A stretch of 64,000 nt of DNA. Origin: Morchella semilibera. Lineage: Eukaryota > Ascomycota > Pezizomycetes > Pezizales > Morchellaceae. Within the stretch, counting starts at the first letter, position 1; each line of letters begins with the position of its first letter. The notes beneath the pieces are model-generated. The model had not been told where the DNA came from. It made no database searches and was given only the letters and a program-made list of their open reading frames with translations. This document shows, in pieces, positions 12,301 to 23,900 of the stretch. The stretch covers positions 3,513,494 through 3,577,493 of the forward strand of contig CM018604.1 of the NCBI GenBank assembly GCA_009192285.1. Direction: 5' to 3'. The position numbers and the translations under genes were made by a program.

Positions 12301-14168
12301 CCGGCGGAATACACACATGACGGCTCCGGCTACATGCACAATTAAGTCCAGAATTAAACAGCTAGATAATAACCAAAGAAATATATCGACCAAAAGACCA
12401 AGCCCCCAGAGACTCAAAACGCCGGACCCAAGAAGAACTCGAGGAATTAGGGTCATATCCTCTCGGGCACAGGGAAATGTTTGGGAACATCGGCCGTCAT
12501 AGCCCATATGATAAGGCCTGATCCAGAATAGTCACTAGGCCGATATATCACCCCGTTCGGGCAAACACACCCCCGGCGGACTCTCCGGGGGTCTCTGTGA
12601 TCTGGCTATTGTGTTTTGCCCCGTCTCTCAGGGGAATAACCTTCATACCGCCCCCCCCCCTTTGAATTGCAGCGTTGGGAGCCGCCCCAACTTTCCGCCC
12701 AAGCACCAACGTCGGTCGACGAAATTTACCGACCCCCAGATCACCCCCGTTAACTACGAGGCCGTGGCTTGCCGTACCAGCTGCTCGGGCACGTTCCGGA
12801 CGAGGAAGCACACTAGCCCCAGTCACTTCCGGGCCCTGCTGCTTGCAAGACATGATTACCACACTTGTATTGACACCAGCGCCGTTCCCGACAAGAAACT
12901 CACTCTCCAAAATCCCCTACCCAGCGCCGCGGCTTGTAGGGTGCTTACACAGCGTGCGTTCGCTAGGGTGGCCCCGTTTTTGGGAGGTATGCAAATGACA
13001 CAACCGCTATAAAGAGCGACCAGGCCAACGGATCCGGCCACCAAAGACCGTGTAAGGCGGGGGGAAGAAGCTGCAAGATATATATACCTGAGGTACCTGG
13101 AAACGACCCCAAAAGGAATCCCCGAGCAGTATTGGTACTGGTGTGGGGTTATCCCGCACGCCGCCGTGACTTGAATGGGTCTAGTTAGACGGCAATTTTT
13201 CGTTTGATTTTTAGAGCCCTCACACTTCGGTGGATACACAACTACCTCTGGCCGGTGTGCTGGAGATGGTGCCTTTGAAAACCTTGGGTGTCCTAGAGCA
13301 GCCCGCGGGTGATCATAATAAATCGATGCCGTTTCCCAAATCACCCCCCACAGCCACATGCGATAAACACCGCCCCCGCACCCGCCAACAGGCCAGAGCC
13401 TCCGAGTCGCCGCCGGATGTCCAGGGGCCATAAAGCAACGACGTGACCCCCACCACTAGAAGTCAGAACCTCCCGCCCCGCGCAGCCCCACACACAGCAC
13501 CCGGACACCACCGGGCTATGATCCTCCGTTGCTCTCACCACCCCGGCTACAACGCCACGAACAACAGCCAGCGCGCGGTAGAGCCTATCGGCCGTATTCC
13601 CTCGTCCAGCGCCCAGAAGGACCCGGCACTGGTTTTATTACCGCAGGATTTATGCCGGACATTGAAAGCTGACCCATCATCAGCTATCTAACCCCCGTAT
13701 CGGGGATATGTGGTCTCTTTTATAATATTCGGGTTCATCCCCCCGACTCGAGATGTGGTTTCTTTTGTTCTGGTGGTTGTTTTTCTTTGTATGTTTATTT
13801 TCATCCATCTATGAAATAGGGGCTTTACTCATATACAGACCGAATAATAATTCACTACTCTTCTTAGTAACTATTAAGGAGGCCCATATTCCAATATCAA
13901 TCAATTTAGAGTAATGGCCCCACGAGCATCGACCGGCGTTACAGCTACATACACATACACAGGCGGTTATACACTATCCTTTGCCATCAGGAGTGATTAC
14001 ATGTCTGTCTACAGCACTCTTCGGAAGGTAAGATCAAGGCCCACTAGAACCCGCCGACTAAACAGCTAACGCTTTACATATGCACCGGACAGTCAACTGA
14101 GGTCTCAACTGTTAAATTTTCCTCTTGGACTACAGTCCACAGAGCTAGCTATCTATCTAGAGCCACTC
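6371..14168. other. Long gene-free stretch
   Basis: I found no coding region I can support in this 7.8 kb. The left part (to about 9 kb) is AT-rich and includes a 20-base T run. The right part (about 10-14 kb) is GC-rich with scattered C and G runs, so long open frames occur by chance on both strands (for example 12611-13012 and 12856-13431), with no recognisable domain. One TACATGTA lies at 10671-10678. Confidence 0.45.
8802..8821. repeat. Poly(T) tract, 20 bases
   Basis: Uninterrupted run of T on the plus strand between two AT-rich stretches. It may be the A-tail of an old minus-strand retroposed copy or a simple homopolymer. No retroelement coding sequence is visible beside it. Confidence 0.85.
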
Positions 14169-15640
14169 TCAATTCCCCACCCCCTCCAAGAACACCACAA
14201 ACTCGGCCAGATCCTGCGCCAACAGCTGCGGCTTCTCCATCGCCGCGAAATGACCGCCCTATACCAAACCCGCATTAGCACCTCTACTCCGCCGGGGAAG
14301 CAAACGTCCAAGGGGGGATTAAACGCACCGCCTCATGCTCCCTAAACCACACCATCTTCCCCTCCGTCTCCAGCTCCGCCCACGCCCTAGGCGTCGGCAC
14401 AATCTCCGCCGGAAACAGCGAGTACCCCACCGGACGCCGCCACACGGTCTTCTCCGCGCCGGGCGGTTTAAACATCTATCACTTGCCGTCAGCCCTGCCC
14501 GCCGCACACACCAAGCAGCCCACTCACCTCGCGGTACGGATACACAGCCCTGGGCGCGGTCTGTGTGAACCACCACAGCGACACCAGCCTCAGCACGGTC
14601 TCGACGTCGGGGTCGTCGTCGGTCCACTCGAGCAGCTTCTCGCCCACCCAGGCCAGCAGCGCGATTGGGCTGCTGGAGAGGACGTGGCCCACCGTGCTGG
14701 GGCGCGAGGCGTGCATGAGCGCGTATGCGGAGCCCGTGGTGCGGAACGTCTTTGCGCGGGCGAGGCCGGCGAGGTCTGTGGCCGTGAGGTTGCCGGTGGG
14801 GTACGTGGAGGCCGTGAACAGCGCGTTGACTACACACCTGTGTTAGTTCCACGCGGGAGTCTGACAGGCTCGGGGGGGGGGGGGGTACGATGAATCGCTA
14901 CGCCAGAAACCCGTCAGTCAGCACACATCCACCACCGAGGGGGGGGGGGGACAGACCTCTACAGTCTTCATACGACTGCTGCAGCAGCCTCGCCAGGAAG
15001 CTACCAATATCGCCCCCCTGCGCAACATACCCGCCGCTCTGCGCGCCATACCCGAGCCCAACCATGAGCGCGTTGACCAGCGCCGCCGCCTCCGCCATCT
15101 CAAAATCCCTACCGACCGGCGGCCCCTCCGAGAACGCATACCCGGGCAGACTGGGGACGATGACGGTGAAGGCGGGGCTGGTGGACGCAGCGAGGACATC
15201 CACGAGGCTGAGGAACTCCACGAACGACCCGGGCCAGCCGTGCAGCAGCAGCAGCGGCACCGCCGCCGGGTCCGGCGACACGTGTGCGAGGAAGTGTAGG
15301 GTTTGCGGGGGCGCCCCCGCGGCGGGGGAGACGGCGACGGTGAACTGCGCGTGCTTGTTGATTTCGGCCTCGTGGGCGCGCCTGTTGTACACCAGTGTTA
15401 GAAGGAGGGGGTCGGGGGTAAGAGAGGGGGGGGGGGGTACCAGTCGAACTGGGTCTCCCAGTACGTCTTTGTCTCGGCCATCCATTTACTTGTGACGCCG
15501 AACTGCCGCAGCGTACCCTCGTAGGTCTGCGGCGGGAGCGGGCTGAGCCGGAGGAGCGTCTTGAAGTCGTCGAGCTCGGCCTGCGGGACCGAGACGCGGA
15601 AGGGGACGGGGGCGAGCGTGGCGCTCTTGGGGAAGGACAT
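14169..15640 (-). CDS. Microsomal-type epoxide hydrolase, 387 aa
   Basis: An alpha/beta-hydrolase that would hydrolyse epoxides to diols through an aspartyl ester intermediate. Exons: 15441-15640, 14957-15381, 14528-14829, 14329-14475 and 14169-14258. All junctions are in phase and total 1164 nt including the stop. The N-terminal EHN-type domain (residues 1-~110, with PFRVSVPQAELDD and WETQFDW) precedes the hydrolase fold. The oxyanion segment HGWPGS is at 114-119 and the nucleophile Asp191 sits in QGGDIGS. A cap region contains LSSSPIALLAWVGEKLLEW, and the catalytic His361 is in GGHFAAMEKP. Length and motif order match the family. The start gives the normal MSFPKS.. N terminus and has a TATTTAA box about 75 bp upstream. 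No signal peptide is seen, so it is probably cytosolic. It could serve detoxification or secondary metabolism. Introns 1, 2 and 4 carry C runs near their donors. Confidence 0.94.
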
Positions 15641-15713
15641 TGTTGCGGGCGTGGATGTGGGGAATGGGTGAGTGAGGGGTAGCTAGCTTTATCGCCCCTC
15701 CTCCGGCCCCTCC

Positions 15714-15720
15714 TTAAATA
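15714..15720 (-). promoter_or_regulatory. TATA-like box of the epoxide hydrolase gene
   Basis: TATTTAA read on the minus strand, about 75 bases upstream of the epoxide hydrolase ATG at 15640, followed by a C/T-rich leader. Position and sequence suit a core promoter element. There is no experimental support. Confidence 0.4.
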
Positions 15721-17837
15721 AACAAACAGCTGTGAAGCGCATCCCTGTCCAGGTGGGGGTGGTGGTGACTCATGACAGTAAATACGAGGTCCGGAAAGCG
15801 CTGGTTCCGCTGCCCGTGGCCGCTCTGGGGAGGATCGGCGCGGGGTGCATGGTTGATAGGCGGCGGGCACAACGGACCCCAAGGTTTAAGCGAGCGAGTG
15901 AGTCACCCACCGACCCCGCTCTCCGCGCGCTGGGCGCTGTATCCAAATGCCCGAACTCTCTATCGAATGCGGTAACTATGACATACTTGACATGCATCCA
16001 GGCGCATCAGTGTGCTTCTACGACCGGCGTCACCAGCTATCACCCGCTTCATGGGCGGTCACTCGGGCGTTGTGGGTGTCTTGGCGGTCTCTGTGTTACC
16101 GTCGATCATGGCTAGACTCGTTAGGGTCCGCCAATCAGCGCCAACCAATTGCAAGCGCTCTAATTGTGCCAGACTTGATCGTCCGGCGGGCATCATAGCA
16201 ACGTATCATGCAGAAAATGGAACCTCGGTGTGTTGGTCTCTGGGTTATTGCTCCTGGCGCAAACGGCTAACCTGGGCGTTCGAAACCTACATCCACAAGC
16301 CCCGCCGGCATAGCACGTGCCTCGGGGGTGGAATCTGTGTCAGCACCGCACGAAACAAACCCCCCACTCAACACTCAACAACTACCGGGTGAATTTGAGT
16401 AAAACAAAACAGCTAAGCCTTGCAGATAAGTATTCCTACCCAGGGTTTCTGCGTCTGTGATATGACACAGTGGGTGACTAGTGATTTGAATAGCTATAAT
16501 CCCGGGAGAGTAGCTAGCTAGCTACACACGCACAGCCAGAAAAGCCCCGCAGCTAAGAATCAGGGTATCCAAGGTCATGGATAGACTCTGGATGTATAGA
16601 AGCCCAGGCAAGATCTTGCTGTTGAGATTTTGTGGGTAGGGAGCATGATGCAGGCCCAGATTAAATCACAGTTGAAACCGTCACATTTAGTACTCATTAG
16701 AATAATACAATGAATAGTATCCTAACCCCCTGTGCCCTCATTTCACACCCCCGGAATCATGGTTGCTGATGAGGCCGGGGACTTGACTGTGTTGTGGTCT
16801 ACTGACAGGACTTGGCTGTAGCTACAATACGAGTAACAGATCTACCTGTCTACCTACACCCACCAAGCCAAGGGCTATACAGACAGCCGCACACCTGCCC
16901 CCGCCCCCTCCCCGCAAAGCCCTCTTCGCGGGGGTTATACCCCCGGCCGCCACCACGAATACACAATAACCAGAACCCTCTAGAGCCCGCACAGCACCCG
17001 TGCCCGTAATGGTTAGTTACATAGTTAACTCCCACTTGACTTGATATGGTCAATCTGCACGCCACGAAGCTTAACTCAGCCCTACCCCCATACGAGACCC
17101 CCAGTCCAGAGGTAGCTTCTTGTACTTGTACCAAAGCCGTGCAATGCGGGGGTGCCGCTCGCCGGAACATACCTACGCACTACAGCCCCACCGCGACACT
17201 CCGCAATCCCCGCCCCCGCGCCCGAACTGGCTGGTTCAGCACGCCTCAGTCGGCCGTAAGAGCGTCGGTATCCTGTACCGATTCGAGTCTCCCTACAGAA
17301 TAGGGGTATCTACGGCCCTCCTGCACAAAACCACAAGGTTACAATTAATGCACCCTTAATTACAGCCAAGCAGCTCGACACACCACCCCCCGACCAACCG
17401 AACGCCCCAGCACCGATCAATCCCCCAGCGCCACCATCTACCAAGAATCCCGGCCCGGCGGCGCGCCCAGCCAGAGCAGAGGAGAGGGTGCGTGTGCACA
17501 ACCCCTGCGAGCACGCACTCTACCCACGGCACCGGGGCCCGCCGGCTAAATCCCACCCCTGCCTCCGGGACGAGCATCCCGACACCCGGGCAAGGAAGCG
17601 CTGCCCGACGTTTTCATATACCCCCGGGCCCTTCAACAGCCCCAGCCCTGTGCGCTCTACGCGCGACAGCACTTGGGAGCAGGGGTGCTTTCCATATCGT
17701 GGAGGGTAGTAGTTTAGTGAAGTGAAGGAGGACCGGCGCCGGGCCGGGGGTGGTGGCAGTTTAATGTGGGCATATATGTATATATATGCTTAATTAACAC
17801 CATCAGGACCGACAGAGAAGAAGAAACAGAAACAGAA

Positions 17838-17843
17838 TATAAA
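17838..17843 (+). promoter_or_regulatory. TATA box of the AA9 gene
   Basis: A perfect TATAAA, 52 bases upstream of the AA9 ATG, followed by a CT-rich leader (many CTCCTC triplets) typical of strongly expressed fungal genes. This is inferred from sequence and position only. Confidence 0.55.
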
Positions 17844-17894
17844 CCCCCTCCTCCTCCTCTCCCCACCGCATCACTCCTCCCCACAACCACCAGC

Positions 17895-18788
17895 ATGAAG
17901 TCCCTCCTCCTAACCCTCGGCCTCGCCAGCGCCGCCACCGCCCACACCATCTTCCAAGAGCTGCACGTCAACGGCGTCTCCGCCGGGCACACCACCGGCA
18001 TCCGCGTCCCCACCTACGACGGCGTACCTCCCCCCCCCTCCCTCCACACAGCCCAGCTACTAACACCGCACAGCCAATCACCGACGTAACCTCCAACGAC
18101 ATCATCTGCAACGGCGGCATAAACCCCTACCGCACGCCGCTCCCCACCGACATCATCACCGTCCCGCGGGCGCCACGGTGACCACAGAGTGGCACCACAC
18201 GCTCGCCGGCGCGGACGCAACCGACAGCGACGACCCCATCTCCGCCGGCCACCTCGGCCCCGTCATGGTCTACCTCGCAAAGGTCGACTCAGCCCTGACC
18301 ACCACCGTCACCGGCCTAAAATGTATGTGTCCCCCCCCCCTCCCCTCTCGCGCTGGGGGGCTAACAAAGCGCAGGGTTCAAGATCTACGAGGACGGCCTG
18401 GACACGGCGGGCGTGTGGGCCGTCACGCGCCTGGTCAACAACGACGGAAAGGTGGACGTCAAGATCCCGCGTGCATCCCCCCGGGAACTACCTGCTGCGC
18501 GCGGAGATCATTGCGCTCCACGGCGCGAGCAGTTACCCCGGCGCGCAGTTCTACATGGAGTGTGCGCAGATCAATGTCACGGGCGGGGGGTCGGCCAGTC
18601 CTGCCACCGTCTCGTTCCCGGGCGCTTATGCGGGCTCCGATCCGGGCGTTACCATCAATGTGAGTTTTCTTTTTTTTTTGTCCCAGGGTGTGTGGTGATG
18701 GGGGGCTGACGGAAACGGGGGGGGGTAGATTTATTGGCCGGTCGTCACGAGTTATACGATTCCGGGCCCGAGGCCGTTTACCTGCTGA
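17895..18788 (+). pseudogene. AA9 lytic polysaccharide monooxygenase with three single-base frameshifts
   Basis: Secreted copper enzyme of the AA9 (former GH61) family that oxidatively cleaves cellulose. Exons: 17895-18023, 18074-18322, 18375-18659 and 18729-18788. Residues 1-16 are a signal peptide ending SAATA, and cleavage exposes His17 as the copper-binding N-terminal His of HTIFQELHVNG. The second copper His is in [11 protein letters not shown], the axial Tyr is in [11 protein letters not shown], and the C terminus is the family-typical YTIPGPRPFTC. The family alignment passes through three reading frames. One base is missing near 18165-18170 (in GTCCCGCGGG), one near 18468-18473 (in ATCCCGCGTG) and one near 18485-18489 (in CCGGGAAC). 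With those three bases the protein would be about 241 residues, normal for AA9 without a CBM. Exons 1 and 4 and all splice sites are fine. Either a young pseudogene or homopolymer length errors in the assembly. Confidence 0.9.
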
Positions 18789-20640
18789 GCGGAGAGGGGG
18801 GCGGTGTATATAGGTATATAAGTAGTGTAGCATAGCATAGCGGGACTGCCTGGACAAATAAAATGGAGATATACCAATCATCTGCATGCATCCTTCGCCA
18901 TATTGTGATGACCGGCGAGAGCAAGACGGCCAACACTGGATGTAATTAATGAAGTAAACAAAAAAAAAAAAAGCCAGAGCAAGACGACCAACCAGCGAGC
19001 GAGTGACACCCCATGACCAACCCGTCCTAAGCGCTGCTCCCAAGCAACCACCCCCGCAAGGGCCCAACGGGGTGCGTACACACCCAGCACACGCCCCGCC
19101 CGCCCGCCCCCACAGGGAGCAGTGCGGGTACCGAGTGACCGCCTGTGACGCAGATGCGTTCCGCATACGCGCGTGGTGTATGTACTCCCGCCACGGGACT
19201 AGAGGCGCAGTGTCGCCGGTGCTGGCTTCCGCGGGCGTGTATGGCTGTCTGGTGCCGGGGAGCGGGCGGGGGGCGTGCGAGTGATGGTCTGTGACGCACA
19301 CGCCGGGGGCTGTTGTTCTACCACCATGTAAGGGAGAACCGCGCTAGATGGTGGGCGAGGTCAGGGTGGTGCCGGCCACGATAGGCCTAGGACAATTCCA
19401 CGCTCCACAGAAAGGTCCATCTCCAACACCGCACACCACCACAATTGATAAACAAAATCTAAAACAGACAAAATATGGTAGAGCTGGTGATTGTCTGTCT
19501 CTCCATTCCTTTTTTTAAATTTTTTTGGGGGGGTGAGGTAGCTTTATGAAATTGGTATGTTTTTGGCCCAATATTGGCCGGCCCAAAATATGGGTCTTAT
19601 TTTCAGGGTTAGGGTTGGAATTCGGACCAAATACCGACTACAGTCATATTCATACCACTCAATACACAATTTACTGGTCTAGATCCATTCCCCACCCATA
19701 ACCCAAGGGAAACCTACTCAACCAAGGGTTAGGGCTGACCTTGAATGGCCTCAACGGTGACCGGAGCCATAGTACATACAGAGCGCCCGCCAAAAACTCA
19801 AGACAACGCTTATCGGAACAGAAGCCACTTCCCCATATGTATGTGTGGTAGCAGCATCCAGACATCCCGCGGGCGGCGGACTGGTAGCTTGTCTACACCT
19901 CCCGCTATGTTGCTGCGCCTCGCCGTCGCGTCGGCGGGTAGCGTTCCGCCGTCTCCACCGTGTAGGCTGCGGAGGTCGTAGTGGCTCTTGTGGTACTTGG
20001 TGGTGTGGGATGCATTGATTCAGTAGACGCTTCCTGACTGGGTGTTTAGACTTCCGATCAGGGATATGTGTGAGTTGATATTCTATGGCTATTATCCAAA
20101 GTTGATGTAGGTATGTACAAAGTCCCTACCCAAATGAAACGGGAGATAAGAAAACTAAGTATCCGAACGTCGAGGTAATATGTAAAGCCTTTATCCGTTT
20201 CTAGGAAAGAAGCGTCTATAAAGGACAAGTATCAACCCGGAAAGAATGACCCCAAATGTGCAAAGACAAAGAAAAGAACAAACGCTGATTCGCCAGCTTC
20301 AGCACATGCCAGCAGTACTGCGTTTTATTCCGGGTATGGCCAGGTCCTGCCGATGTGTGGGGTGGCATCGTGCCGGGTGGGCGGTGTAGGTATTTGTTTT
20401 TTCTTTCTTTTTTTACACACACAGCCAATTCTCCGAGTTATAGCGGTATCAGGTGTCGGAGGTTGTCTAATATGTACTGCCGTTGGGTTTCCTGAACTCT
20501 TGATCATGAGCCTTTGATTGGTCGAGAGCCGTGACCCTAGCCCTGACTTCAGCCCACCTCATCAAAATCTATAAGGTTGGAAAAGATCTGTTTTACATGT
20601 GCTTAACGCAGGGCGGGACTGGAGTGACTTGGAGTTGTGG

Positions 20641-20701
20641 AGGGCGGTGAGCCAAGTGGAAGGGGTGGAGGTGGGAGAGGTAGGAGAGGTGGGGGTGGGG
20701 T
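20641..20701 (+). repeat. G-rich purine tract
   Basis: About 60 bases made mostly of GGTGG, GGAGG and GGGAGAGG words. Four or more G runs of at least three bases lie within 30 bases, so it can in principle form a G-quadruplex. No gene lies next to it, so no regulatory role can be assigned. Confidence 0.5.
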
Positions 20702-20830
20702 GAGTGTGAATTAAAGATCACCCAAGGCTACAAAGTAATTAAGTGATAAAAGAAGCCGGCAACAAAAGACTTACGTGAAGAAGTACTCATCCCTCAAGAG
20801 CGTCGCTACCATGTTGGGCTTTCTCATCAC

Positions 20831-20904
20831 TGCTCCCACCAGGATTTGAACCTGTCGTGGTCATATGACGAAGCCCAGTGTATTACCACTAGACCACGCC
20901 ACGA
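20831..20904 (-). tRNA. tRNA-like element, probably degenerate
   Basis: A 74-base minus-strand segment with perfect internal Pol III promoter elements: an A box (TGGTCTAGTGG, complement of 20886-20896) and a B box (GGTTCAAATCC, complement of 20842-20852) at normal tRNA spacing. The T arm pairs as CAGG/CCTG around TTCAAAT. The 3' end GGGAGC-A looks like an acceptor strand, but the 5' end (TCGTGGC) does not pair with it, and no clean anticodon stem forms around the TTCGTCA loop. Runs of T occur on the minus strand about 65-85 bases downstream. It could be a tRNA pseudogene or the head of a SINE. A working tRNA seems unlikely from the folding I can do by hand. Confidence 0.4.
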
Positions 20905-23900
20905 TGCTTTTGTTTGTGTCGTTATAGTTTATGAGCCCCCCATTTGTGGAAAATCTCCTTGGCAACGCGAGGTGGTAACCCCTAGTAGTCTACGTACGCT
21001 AGTACCTACACGCTGTACCCTGCCCTGCCGCTCTGGCTTTCCGCCGCTGGCGACTGAGTCCGCTGCGTACAATACACCGCGAGCGCCGAGTCCCAAACGC
21101 ACCCTGGATGTCAAGTGCGCCCTGAGTACATGTATCAAATGCGTGCTAGCTACGGGCCGATTCTCGGGTGCGTGCTGCGGGCAGTACTGGGAGCGCCGGG
21201 ATTGCTGGAATAGGGGATATCCGGATGTAATCCAGGGGAGTCCGGTAAGGGCTTTGAAATATATCAAGGGAGGTTAATAGAATCATGCCTGGCAAATGAG
21301 GGCAAGACTTTCTGGATGGAAGTATGCCCCTAATACTGCGCATTCACCAAGCTGGGTGTTTAAAATATATATATACATAACTAGGGAGCAGACACAGGTG
21401 CGGGGAGCAGTTTACATCGATGAGGGCTTGTATGTACAGTAGGTACGGGTGTTTAATTTTTGTTGAAATCGAGCGTGGTACGAACGGGTTGAGCAGGGGA
21501 GGAAGGCCGGGTTACGACGAGTGAGCATGGGTGATGCTTGCAAGGGCTGCAGTCAACGAACTCTCTTCTGTCTTTCCTTCTCCCTCACTTCTGTATCGAG
21601 CACGAGTAAATCAATCGTTCTCAACAATTTCCAAGTTCCATGCCATGTATATAATAATGGGTGTGTATTATTTTGTACATTACTATAATAATAAAATGTG
21701 ATATATGTAATAAATATAAATATAAATAAATGAACAAAATAAGAAAATACTTCATAACGTGTGTCAACCCTATCAGGATTTCGGGGATGTTCCTCAGGGG
21801 GGTTGGATTAAGGGCCGAGACATGTGGAATCTTGACCGTTGTGCAGAATAGACGTTGTCCACATAATCAGCTCGGAGAAACCCTCACCAAGGTATATGAG
21901 TGGGACTAACATTCTATGAAACCCGAAGACCAGCTTGACGACCGACCCTGTGGGTGGAACATAGGTGAGCCACCGTGGCCGTAAAATGAACTGTATTGCT
22001 CTGTTTGCGGGTGTGTGTCGTACCGTCTTGAAGCGGCGGGACCGGGAGAGTCCATGAATATGGTTAACCTTATGTATAGTATCTAGGAACAAAAAGGCTA
22101 GTTATTAGATATAACCTTCGGATATGCACCGAGCATTGACCACCCTTTACCCAAGTTCCCTCCAGGTTTACTTCGAGCTTACAATAATACCATAATCGCT
22201 TAGGGCCAAAATTGGCATCTGGACTTGGAGCTGAGCGTCCAAGCCGAGGCAAGATATGTAGCTTCCGCCTGTTGCCGAGCCGACACACTTGAATCCTACT
22301 ATTGTACTGACCATAGGTTATGTGTCGCCTCTGGGCGGGGCTGATTCGGGTGTGCTTGTGCACTACTGTGGATGGCTGCGTACCCCATGGGCCTTTTAGA
22401 AAACTCTACTATATCAGAGAGTTGAAGGTTAGCACGCCAAATCCCCAAACACCCCAAAGATAGCCTGTGAACCGACCGCATCATCCCCTTTATCTCGAGT
22501 ACAGAGGCGATGGTGTGATATGTTCCGGAGGAGGGATCAAGGGACAGTGACCTGCACCCAGCGCGCCATGGACTTGCGTTGTGGCAGCTGTTGGTGCTTG
22601 TTCTGATGCCGGTTGCCGTCGTTCACGGGGTGATGGTGGATATTAGCTGGGTATTAACGGATCCTACTCCCCTTCCCAGCCCATACGGTGTCATGTTGGT
22701 GGTGGTGGTGGTGGTTGTGACTGAATACAACCAAAAAATACCGCTGGGGTCTGGGAACGGGACTAAGCAGATCCCACCAAAGAGAAACAAAAATCCCAGC
22801 GTCCATCAACACCCATGGCCAGTGAGTGACAGTATAGTAACATACTCAATTTGTGGAGAAATCCACTATCCCCGTGTCGCCAAATCTGAGAAAGAGTATT
22901 TATCTGCACGAGTTTGATTCGCCAATTGCAATTCACCTTGGTTCGGACTTACCACATACTAATACGGGGGTAGTGGATTATTCAGCTAGCGCTGGAGCCT
23001 GCTAAGTGCAAAAAGAAGAGGGTTGTTCTCATACCTTCTGGCTTGGCTGCGCATTCCTGCACTTTCATGAATGTGCGCAATGTGAAAGTGTTCTCGAATT
23101 CAGCCTCGCTGCTTGATCTAGAGCCCATATATTCGACGCGGCTAGCTATCAGGTTGAGCTTCAGGGGACCTAAGTCATCGTCGTCAATATCATCAACAAG
23201 GAAATAAGCTCAAGGAGCAAGCGTGCCTGGGGGCCCGGGGGTGGTTCGGAGGTCACAGCGATTGAATATATACTTTACTAATAAGGCTTAAGGTATGTCC
23301 TCTACGATCGAGTATTCATAAAATGTCCTATGACAAAGGCTACTATTTCTTACTTTCTAGCATGGCGGTTGAACGACAAATAACGTACAGCTAGATTTCG
23401 CACTGTTCATTCTAGATACAAATCCATCAATCTCTGCGGCTTACGAGCCCGCGCAATAGCAGAGGAAAGTCGCAGTATGACCCTCAATCGGGACGAAGAT
23501 AAGCTGGGGAGGGTTTAATGTTTACCAAGTTGAAGGTCCAGGAGCGCGCCCGGTGAATATGCGTTAGGAAACCCATGTGTTCCCTTCCTTTACTGTCCCC
23601 CTTCCATTACTGTCCCCGAATTCTGAATTCCCCCTTCACTGGCAGAAGAACAGAAAGTGTCAAACATGCGAAGCTCTCACAATACATGCGCATTGTGCCA
23701 TGTACCTCCTAACTACCAGCCATCTATAGACAACCCTCTACACATATGTACAACCCTCTGAACATATGTGGCCCCCTCTACTCGGTCGTTAATTAAAAAG
23801 TCGGAATTTTAGATAAGCGTTTGGTCGCAACGATATCCGACTTAATCAACGCACGAGTCGCAGCCAGCATAATCCCCCCGGGTCCCCCGAGAGCAGTAGC

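Larger units (their letters stand above)
15641..17894. other. Divergent intergenic region between epoxide hydrolase and AA9 genes
   Basis: About 2.25 kb separating two divergently transcribed genes, so it should contain both promoters. It is GC-rich with short C and G runs and several chance open frames (such as 16012-16392) that lack any recognisable domain. TATA-like boxes lie at both ends. I see no RNA gene or repeat. Confidence 0.5.

Noticed and set aside
12856-13431. 191-codon minus-strand frame and overlapping frames at 12548-13691
   Set aside because: GC-rich DNA gives long open frames on both strands here. No domain, no consistent splice model and no family resemblance could be seen.
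14319-14893. Several 90-177-codon frames overlapping the epoxide hydrolase
   Set aside because: They are out-of-frame or antisense shadows of exons that encode clear epoxide hydrolase motifs.
19600-19620. Telomere-like GGGTTAGGG (also near 28505, 36120 and 37163)
   Set aside because: Only one or two units at each place. Too short for an interstitial telomere array or chromosome end.
20846-21277. 143-codon plus-strand frame
   Set aside because: It overlaps the tRNA-like element and has no domain; an equally long antisense frame exists.
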